This document shows, piece by piece, positions 58,902 to 64,000 of a stretch of DNA of 64,000 nt. The DNA comes from Nocardia colli. GTDB taxonomy: Bacteria; Actinomycetota; Actinomycetes; Mycobacteriales; Mycobacteriaceae. A program made the translations under genes and the position numbers. Below the pieces are notes generated by a model. The model was not told the origin of the DNA. It saw nothing but the letters and a program-made list of their open reading frames with translations, and searched no databases. How positions within the stretch are numbered: position 1 is the first letter of the stretch; each line of letters begins with the position of its first letter. The stretch covers positions 33,856 through 97,855 of the forward strand of contig NZ_VXLC01000040.1 in NCBI RefSeq assembly GCF_008704205.1. Direction: 5' to 3'.

Positions 58902-60117
58902 GCGGATCCCATCCGTCGGTCCATACCGCGCGCGACATCCACTGCGCGGCTCGCTCGGCCTTCTCCCGCACCACGGCGACATCGTCACCGAGGATGTTGA
59001 TGTGCCCGATCTTGCGGTCGGGGCGTTCGCCCTTGCCGTACATGTGCACCTTCGCGTCGGGCATCCGCGCGAACAGGTGGTGCAGGCGTTCGTCCATCGA
59101 CATGGCGGGCGCCTCGGCCGCACCGAGAATGTTGGCCATCACGGTGACCGGGGCCAGCGGGCTGGTGTCGCCGAGCGGATAGTCCAGCACCGCGCGCAGG
59201 TGCTGCTCGAACTGTCCGGTGCGGGCGCCGTCCATGCCCCAGTGCCCGGAGTTGTGCGGGCGCATCGCGAGCTCGTTGATCAGCAACGTGCCGTCGTGGG
59301 TTTCGAACAGCTCCACCGCCATCGCGCCGACCACGCCGAGCTCCTTGGCCAGGTTGAGCGCGAGCCCCTCGGCCTCGGCGGCCAGGTCGTCGTCGAGGTC
59401 CGGCGCGGGCGCGATCACCACGGCGCACTGGCCGTTGCGCTGCACGGTCTGCACCACGGGCCAGGTCGCGGCCTGCCCAAACGGCGAACGCGCCACCATC
59501 GCGGACAGTTCGCGCTTCAGATCGACCTTCGCCTCGGCGAGCAGCTGCACGCCGTGCGCGAGCTGATCGGTCACGATCGCGGTGGCCTCGTCGGCCGACT
59601 CCGGCATCCACACGCCGCGACCGTCGTACCCACCACGTACCGCTTTGAGCACGATTCGCCAGTCGTGCTCCTCGCCGAACCGCACCGCGTCGGCCACCTC
59701 GGTAACCGGAGTGAACGCGGGGATCGGCAGCCCGAGCTCGCCCAGCTTGACCCGCATGGCCAGCTTGTCCTGCGCGAAGATCAACGCCCGCGGCGGCGGC
59801 TGCACGTTCACGCCCTCGGCGACCAGCGCCTCGAGGTGTTCGGTCGGCACGCCCTCGTGATCGAAGGTCAGCGCGTGCGAGCCGACCGCCGCCTTGCGCA
59901 GCGCGGTCAGATCGTTGTGGCTGCCGAGCACGACCTCGGGGCTGACCTGGGCGGCTGGATCGTCGGGGTTCTCGGCGAGGACGCGTAGCCGCTGGCCGAG
60001 CGCGATCGCGGCCTGGTGCGTCATACGCGCCAACTGGCCACCGCCGATCATGGTGACGGTGGGCATAACTGAGGGATCGAAGGACCGGCCAGGGCTCACG
60101 TTCGACAATATTGTCAT
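58894..60117 (-). CDS. purK: N5-carboxyaminoimidazole ribonucleotide synthase
   Basis: ATP-grasp enzyme of up to 407 aa that carboxylates AIR with bicarbonate. It has the motifs TMIGGGQLARMTHQAAIALGQ, LKAVRGGYDGRGVW and INELAMRPHNSGHW. The start is uncertain: ATG 60117 opens the frame, GTG 60099 has AATATT seven nt upstream and fits the leaderless pattern, and ATG 60066 gives the conserved core. The product passes to purE. Confidence 0.93.
   Translation of the reverse strand: MTILSNVSPGRSFDPSVMPTVTMIGGGQLARMTHQAAIALGQRLRVLAENPDDPAAQVSPEVVLGSHNDLTALRKAAVGSHALTFDHEGVPTEHLEALVAEGVNVQPPPRALIFAQDKLAMRVKLGELGLPIPAFTPVTEVADAVRFGEEHDWRIVLKAVRGGYDGRGVWMPESADEATAIVTDQLAHGVQLLAEAKVDLKRELSAMVARSPFGQAATWPVVQTVQRNGQCAVVIAPAPDLDDDLAAEAEGLALNLAKELGVVGAMAVELFETHDGTLLINELAMRPHNSGHWGMDGARTGQFEQHLRAVLDYPLGDTSPLAPVTVMANILGAAEAPAMSMDERLHHLFARMPDAKVHMYGKGERPDRKIGHINILGDDVAVVREKAERAAQWMSRAVWTDGWDPHE
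60104..60115. promoter_or_regulatory. palindrome at the purK start region
   Basis: GACAATATTGTC is a perfect 12-bp palindrome overlapping the likely -10 element of purK, if translation starts at GTG 60099. It could be a repressor site for purine genes. Confidence 0.35.
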
Positions 60118-60227
60118 AACCGGCGGAAATATCCGTCAGCGGGAGCCGCTGACCGAATTGTCCCCACTACCGGCCCGCACGCGCACGACCCGAGGCACCA
60201 CCACCGGGTAGCGGTACACTCGGCCCC

Positions 60228-60767
60228 GTGTCATTCGTCGACGACGTGGTGAGCGTCCTTCCCAAGCCGCTCGCGGAGATCGCGTACCGGCATCGGGAAC
60301 TGATCAAGTTCGCCATCGTCGGTGCGACGACCTTCGTGATCGATAGCGGCATCTTCTACGCGCTGAAATGGACCGTGCTTTCGGAGAAGCCGGTCACCGC
60401 GAAGATTATTTCCGGTGTCATCGCGGTGATCGCGTCCTACATCCTGAATCGCGAATGGTCCTTCCGGAATCGCGGCGGCCGCGAACGCCATCACGAAGCG
60501 CTGCTGTTCTTCGGGGTCAGCGGCGTCGGCGTGGTGCTCGCGTTCATTCCGCTGTGGATCTCGAGTTACGTCTTCGACCTGCGCCAACCCGACGTGAGTT
60601 TCACCGTCGAGAATGTCGCGGACTTCATCAGCGCGTTCATCATCGGCAATCTGCTGCAGATGGCCTTCCGCTTCTGGGCGATGCGCCGCTGGGTGTTCCC
60701 GGACGAGATGAACGAGATCGCCGCCGAATTCGAAGATCTGGTCGAAGAGGAATTCCGCCGCAACTGA
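60228..60767 (+). CDS. GtrA-like membrane protein
   Basis: A 179-aa protein with four membrane helices, containing KFAIVGATTFVIDSGIFYALK and SYILNREWSFRNRGG. It is the positional equivalent of the GtrA gene beside purK in mycobacteria. Polyprenyl-linked sugar handling for the wall is the family role. TACACT lies 7 nt before GTG 60228, so it is leaderless. Confidence 0.87.
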   Translation: MSFVDDVVSVLPKPLAEIAYRHRELIKFAIVGATTFVIDSGIFYALKWTVLSEKPVTAKIISGVIAVIASYILNREWSFRNRGGRERHHEALLFFGVSGVGVVLAFIPLWISSYVFDLRQPDVSFTVENVADFISAFIIGNLLQMAFRFWAMRRWVFPDEMNEIAAEFEDLVEEEFRRN

Positions 60768-60773
60768 CCCGGC

Positions 60774-62081
60774 TCAGCGCGGCTCGGTGACCACCGCGTT
60801 CTGCGTGCGATACGCCGACGATCCGAGGAACACCGCGAACAACGCCGGCCTGCGCCGCTGCAATTCGAGCCGCCCGCCGTCGGCCTCCACCAACGCCCGG
60901 GCCAGCGCCAGCCCCACACCGGTCGAGCCGCCCGCGGAGAAACCCCGATCGAAGATGTGCGGCGCGAGTTCGTCGCGCACCCCGTCACCCTCGTCGGCAA
61001 CCTCCACACACACCAGCGGATCCCGATCGACGCCGGGCCGCACGGTGCGCACCGAAACCGTGCAGGTCCCGCCGCCGTGCATCAACGCGTTGTCCACCAG
61101 CACCGAAACCGCCTCGCGCAGCCGCGATCCGGTGATCGGCGCGAGCAACGACTCGTCCCCGATGAGCTTCAACGCGCGGCCCTTCTCGGTGAACGGATGC
61201 GTCCACTCGGCGACCACTCCGCGCAATTCCTCCATCACCGGCACCGGATCGAGGTCGGCCGCGTCCTCGTCGCGGGACGCGCGGACCAGGTCATCGATGG
61301 CATCGGTGAGCCGATCGACCTGCGCCATCGCCTCCTCGGCCTCGTGCACCACCTCTTGATCGGCGTGCGTGGACAGCTCGTCCAAGCGCAACCGCACCGC
61401 GGTCAACCGGCTGCGCAGCTGATGCGAGACGTCCGCGACCAGGGCGTGCTCACGCTGCAACCGCCCGGCGATCTCGACCGTGGCCGAGTCGAGCACGTCG
61501 GACACCCGATCGAGTTCGGAAATGCCGTGCCTGCGCGGATCCGGCCGGAAGTCCCCCATCGCCAGCCGCGCGGCCCGCGCCGCCACATCACGCAACGGGT
61601 CGGCCACCCGGCGCGCGGTGATCACCGCGACCGACACCGCCGCCCCGAGCGAGGCCAGCACCGCCAAGGCCACCACCGCGACCGCCTGCCGCTGCCTGGC
61701 GTGCATCGGCGCCGAGGGCACCTCCAGACGCAGCGACCCCTTGGTTCCCATCGACAGCGACTCGACCAGGGGGTCGGAAACCTGGTCCACACCCACGTCC
61801 ATGCGCGAGGCGTTGTCGTGCGGGGCCGGATAGATGATGGTGAGCTTGCCGTCCTGCGGTAGCAGCGGCTGCACCGAGCGGGTGTCCAGCTCGCCGAGCA
61901 CCATGCCGTCGCTCTGTTCCTGCACGATGATCGCCGTGGCGATCCGCTCGAGTTTGCTTTGCAGATCGTCGCGGGTGATGTCCTCGACCCACAGCCAGGC
62001 CGTGTAGATCAGCGGCAGGCCGAGCACCACCGTGGTGAGGGTCAGCACGGTGAGCATGGACCGCAGGATTCTGCGCCGCAC
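60774..62081 (-). CDS. sensor histidine kinase
   Basis: A 435-aa protein. Two membrane helices (residues about 8-30 and 132-155) enclose an extracellular sensor of about 100 residues. A HAMP domain follows, then the H-box ALVADVSHQLRSRL with His220 and the N, G1 and G2 boxes (EAVSVLVDNALMHGG, DEGDGV, GGSTGVGLALARALVEADGG). The usual TP after SHQLR is RS here. GTG 62081 lies one base after the response-regulator stop, so it forms one operon with it. Confidence 0.9.
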   Translation of the reverse strand: MRRRILRSMLTVLTLTTVVLGLPLIYTAWLWVEDITRDDLQSKLERIATAIIVQEQSDGMVLGELDTRSVQPLLPQDGKLTIIYPAPHDNASRMDVGVDQVSDPLVESLSMGTKGSLRLEVPSAPMHARQRQAVAVVALAVLASLGAAVSVAVITARRVADPLRDVAARAARLAMGDFRPDPRRHGISELDRVSDVLDSATVEIAGRLQREHALVADVSHQLRSRLTAVRLRLDELSTHADQEVVHEAEEAMAQVDRLTDAIDDLVRASRDEDAADLDPVPVMEELRGVVAEWTHPFTEKGRALKLIGDESLLAPITGSRLREAVSVLVDNALMHGGGTCTVSVRTVRPGVDRDPLVCVEVADEGDGVRDELAPHIFDRGFSAGGSTGVGLALARALVEADGGRLELQRRRPALFAVFLGSSAYRTQNAVVTEPR

Positions 62082-62082
62082 G

Positions 62083-62760
62083 TCAGTCGGTATTCAGCCG
62101 GAAACCGACACCGCGCACGGTGACGATCCGCCGCTCGGCCATCGGGCCCTCGTCGCCGATCTTGCGGCGCAGCCAGGACATGTGCATGTCGAGGGTCTTG
62201 GAACCGCGCAGTTCGGCGTCGCCCCAGACCTCGCGCAGGATGGTCTCGCGCGGCACCACCTGGCCCGCCCGATCGATCAGCACCTTCAGCAACTCGTATT
62301 CCTTGTTCGCCAAGCCGATCTCGACGCCGTTCACCAGCACCCGGCGCGCGGCCGGTTCCAGCCGGATGCCGCCGACCTCGACCGTGTCGTCGCCGATCCC
62401 GCTGCGCCGCAACAACGCTCGCACCCGGGCGAGCAGCTCGGCGAGGCGGAACGGCTTGCCGACGTAATCGTCGGCGCCCGCGTCCAGCCCGACCACGAAG
62501 TCGACCTCGTCGGTGCGCGCGGTGAGCATCAGCACGGCCAGGTCGGCGCCGCGGGCGCGGACCTGGCGGCACACCTCGAGCCCGTCCATGCCGGGTAGGC
62601 CGAGGTCGAGAATGAGCAGATCGTGGTGGCCCTCCAGGGCCCGCTCGAGCACGGCGGGACCGAAGCGCTCGACGGTGACCGAGTACCCCTCGCGCCCCAG
62701 CGCACGCGATAACGGCGCGGCAATCGCCTCGTCGTCTTCAGCTAGCAGTACGGCCGTCAT
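62083..62760 (-). CDS. OmpR-family response regulator
   Basis: A 225-aa protein. The receiver has the phosphoacceptor Asp52 in LLILDLGLPGMDG. The winged-helix effector ends RRIVTVRGVGFRLN. ATG 62760 has TAACCT six nt upstream, so it is probably leaderless, and an inverted repeat lies on the promoter. Its stimulus is unknown. Confidence 0.92.
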   Translation of the reverse strand: MTAVLLAEDDEAIAAPLSRALGREGYSVTVERFGPAVLERALEGHHDLLILDLGLPGMDGLEVCRQVRARGADLAVLMLTARTDEVDFVVGLDAGADDYVGKPFRLAELLARVRALLRRSGIGDDTVEVGGIRLEPAARRVLVNGVEIGLANKEYELLKVLIDRAGQVVPRETILREVWGDAELRGSKTLDMHMSWLRRKIGDEGPMAERRIVTVRGVGFRLNTD

Positions 62761-62770
62761 ACGCCCAGGT

Positions 62771-62788
62771 TAACGGGCTTACCCGTTA
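62771..62788. promoter_or_regulatory. inverted repeat on the response-regulator promoter
   Basis: TAACGGG (62771-62777) and CCCGTTA (62782-62788) are perfect 7-bp arms with a 4-bp loop. They sit just upstream of the -10-like TAACCT of the response-regulator gene. Autoregulation is the likely use. There is no T-tract to suggest a terminator for the PH-domain gene. Confidence 0.45.
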
Positions 62789-62821
62789 CCCGCCCCCTAC
62801 CCCTCATGCGTGCTGCCTCAT

Positions 62822-63367
62822 TCATCGGTAGTCGCCGTGCTCGCCTCTGTACTCGCCGCGTCCGTTATCGCCGTTTTCGACATCGAAGACTTGGTGGTAC
62901 ATCAGCGCGTGCACCTTCTGCACGGCCGGGATGTCATCGAACTCGAGCGGCTCCGACGAGGACGATTCGATGATCAACGTGCCGGTGCCGAGCATCCGGT
63001 CGAACAGCCCGTGCCGGAACTGCACGCTCGAGATGCGGCTCATCGGAATGTCGATGCCGGTGTGTGTGAGCACGCCCTGCCGGACCAGCACCCGCCGGTC
63101 GGTGATGATGAAATGCGTCGACTTCCAGCTGAGAACCGGTGCGACACAACGCCACACGACGACGATCAGCCAGACGGCCAGCACCGCGATCAGCAGTGCC
63201 GTCCGCGTCGTCCCCTCGGCCTTGCGCGAAGCGAGTCCCCCTGCGAAACCGGCGAGCGCGGTGATGACGATCAACGTCACGATCGGCCAGAACAACATCT
63301 TCCAGTGCGGATGACGGTGCAGGATCAGCTGCTCTTCCGGCGCAAGCACATCCTCCGGATAACCCAT
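62822..63367 (-). CDS. PH (bPH2/YdbS-like) domain membrane protein
   Basis: A 181-aa protein. Two membrane helices near residues 24-45 and 57-76 are followed by a bacterial PH domain (THFIITDRRVLVRQGVLTHTGIDIPMSRISSVQFRHG). Its function is unknown, and similar proteins lie near birA and purK in mycobacteria. TAGTGT seven nt before ATG 63367 indicates a leaderless transcript. Confidence 0.87.
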   Translation of the reverse strand: MGYPEDVLAPEEQLILHRHPHWKMLFWPIVTLIVITALAGFAGGLASRKAEGTTRTALLIAVLAVWLIVVVWRCVAPVLSWKSTHFIITDRRVLVRQGVLTHTGIDIPMSRISSVQFRHGLFDRMLGTGTLIIESSSSEPLEFDDIPAVQKVHALMYHQVFDVENGDNGRGEYRGEHGDYR

Positions 63368-63550
63368 GGCCGGAACACTACCGCGTGAAGATGCCGAAAT
63401 GCCGGACACCGGACCGCGTCGTGCTGCACAATCGTCTGCCTGCGTGTGCCGAAACCGCGCATGGAGTTCTCCGCTCGATCTGGCTCGAACGCTCTGTCGC
63501 CAAGCAGTTCTGCTCGAACAAAGTCGCCGAATACGACCGTGGAGGAATGT

Positions 63551-64000
63551 GTGACCAAAGACCTGACTCAGCTGGAAATCCTGACCGAATTGCAGCCCGT
63601 GGCCGAGCAGAATCTCAACCGGCATCTGGCGCTGGCCAAGGACTGGCACCCGCACGACTACATCCCGTGGGACGAGGGCCGCAATTTCGCCGCGATGGGC
63701 GGACAGGACTGGGCGCCGGAGCAATCCAAGCTGAGCGAGGTGGCCAAGGTCGCCATGATCACCAACCTGCTCACCGAGGACAACCTGCCCTCCTACCACC
63801 GCGAGATCGCCGAGAACTTCTCCCAGGACGGCGCCTGGGGCACCTGGGTCGGCCGCTGGACCGCCGAGGAGAACCGGCACGGCATCGCGATCCGCGACTA
63901 CCTGGTGGTCACCCGCGGCGTCGATCCGGTCGCGCTCGAAGCGGCGCGGATGATCCACATGACGAACGGGGTTGCCGCGCCGGATAACTGGGGCGGATTC
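63551..64000 (+). CDS. acyl-ACP desaturase, DesA type (5' part, continues beyond window)
   Basis: The first 150 residues of a diiron acyl-[ACP] desaturase. The EENRHG motif supplies a Glu and His of the diiron site, and the preceding EVAKVAMITNLLTEDNLPSY carries the first ligand helix. This resembles mycobacterial DesA1/DesA2, which introduce double bonds into fatty acids used for mycolates. GTG 63551 has GGAGG 5 nt upstream. The second EExxH lies off the end. Confidence 0.88.
   Translation, partial: MTKDLTQLEILTELQPVAEQNLNRHLALAKDWHPHDYIPWDEGRNFAAMGGQDWAPEQSKLSEVAKVAMITNLLTEDNLPSYHREIAENFSQDGAWGTWVGRWTAEENRHGIAIRDYLVVTRGVDPVALEAARMIHMTNGVAAPDNWGGF

Overview
This window is high-GC actinobacterial chromosome, most likely from a mycolic-acid former such as Nocardia or Rhodococcus. 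The case rests on strong G+C bias, many GTG starts and 4-bp ATGA/GTGA overlaps, a mycobacterial-type LexA box, a fadE25-purE-purK-gtrA block that also occurs in Mycobacterium, a three-subunit transhydrogenase (pntAa/Ab/B), a DinB/mycothiol-type isomerase and a DesA-type acyl-ACP desaturase. I see no IS element, prophage, CRISPR or rRNA. There is one tRNA.

Layout. 0-5.4 kb (minus strand) is a valine-catabolic operon, mmsA > isobutyryl-CoA dehydrogenase > 26-codon mini-ORF > 3-hydroxyisobutyryl-CoA hydrolase > mmsB. It is followed by an SOS-box-controlled 61-aa ORF and a truncated enoyl-CoA hydratase. 5.5-11 kb holds a DUF2157 membrane protein, a 0.6-kb gap with a degenerate repeat array, and a four-gene operon of exported proteins that I cannot name. 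11.2-14.4 kb is icmF (fused isobutyryl-CoA mutase). 14.4-20.4 kb has TetR-controlled single genes, a Baeyer-Villiger-type monooxygenase preceded by a second copy of the mini-ORF, a DUF3224 protein and a BtuF-like protein. 20.6-24.4 kb is a SWIM/SNF2 pair. 24.5-31.8 kb holds a secreted HNH protein, a TetR/MBL divergon, a rhodanese, BenE and NCS2 transporters and an SDR. 31.8-36.3 kb is an AsnC regulator divergent from a branched-chain 2-oxoacid dehydrogenase operon (E1a, E1b, E2). 36.3-37.5 kb is an AbiEi/DUF559-like gene between two nearly identical 76-bp palindromes. 37.5-42.5 kb holds a lipase-like protein, thioesterase, AraC, NmrA and MFS genes. 42.5-45.1 kb has two paralogous Cys-rich anchored proteins flanking an AAA ATPase. 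45.1-48 kb is the pnt operon. 48.4-55.4 kb is a run of small enzymes, a tRNA and a MarR divergon. 55.4-60.8 kb is the fadE25-purEK-gtrA block carrying an inserted TetR and an antitoxin/PIN pair. 60.8-64 kb is a two-component system, a PH-domain protein and the start of a desaturase.

How the genes work together. The 2-oxoacid dehydrogenase yields isobutyryl-CoA from valine. The 0-5 kb operon takes it to propionyl-CoA through 3-hydroxyisobutyrate and methylmalonate semialdehyde, and IcmF links isobutyryl-CoA to n-butyryl-CoA. Many first genes have a TANNNT hexamer 6-7 nt before the start codon and no Shine-Dalgarno sequence, so leaderless transcription looks common. Several regulators have visible inverted-repeat operators at their divergent promoters.

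The observations most worth following are the LexA-box small ORF, the twin coupled mini-ORFs, the exported-protein operon, the palindrome-flanked nuclease-like gene, the PIN toxin that seems to have lost an internal segment, and the Leu-anticodon tRNA with a short variable loop.
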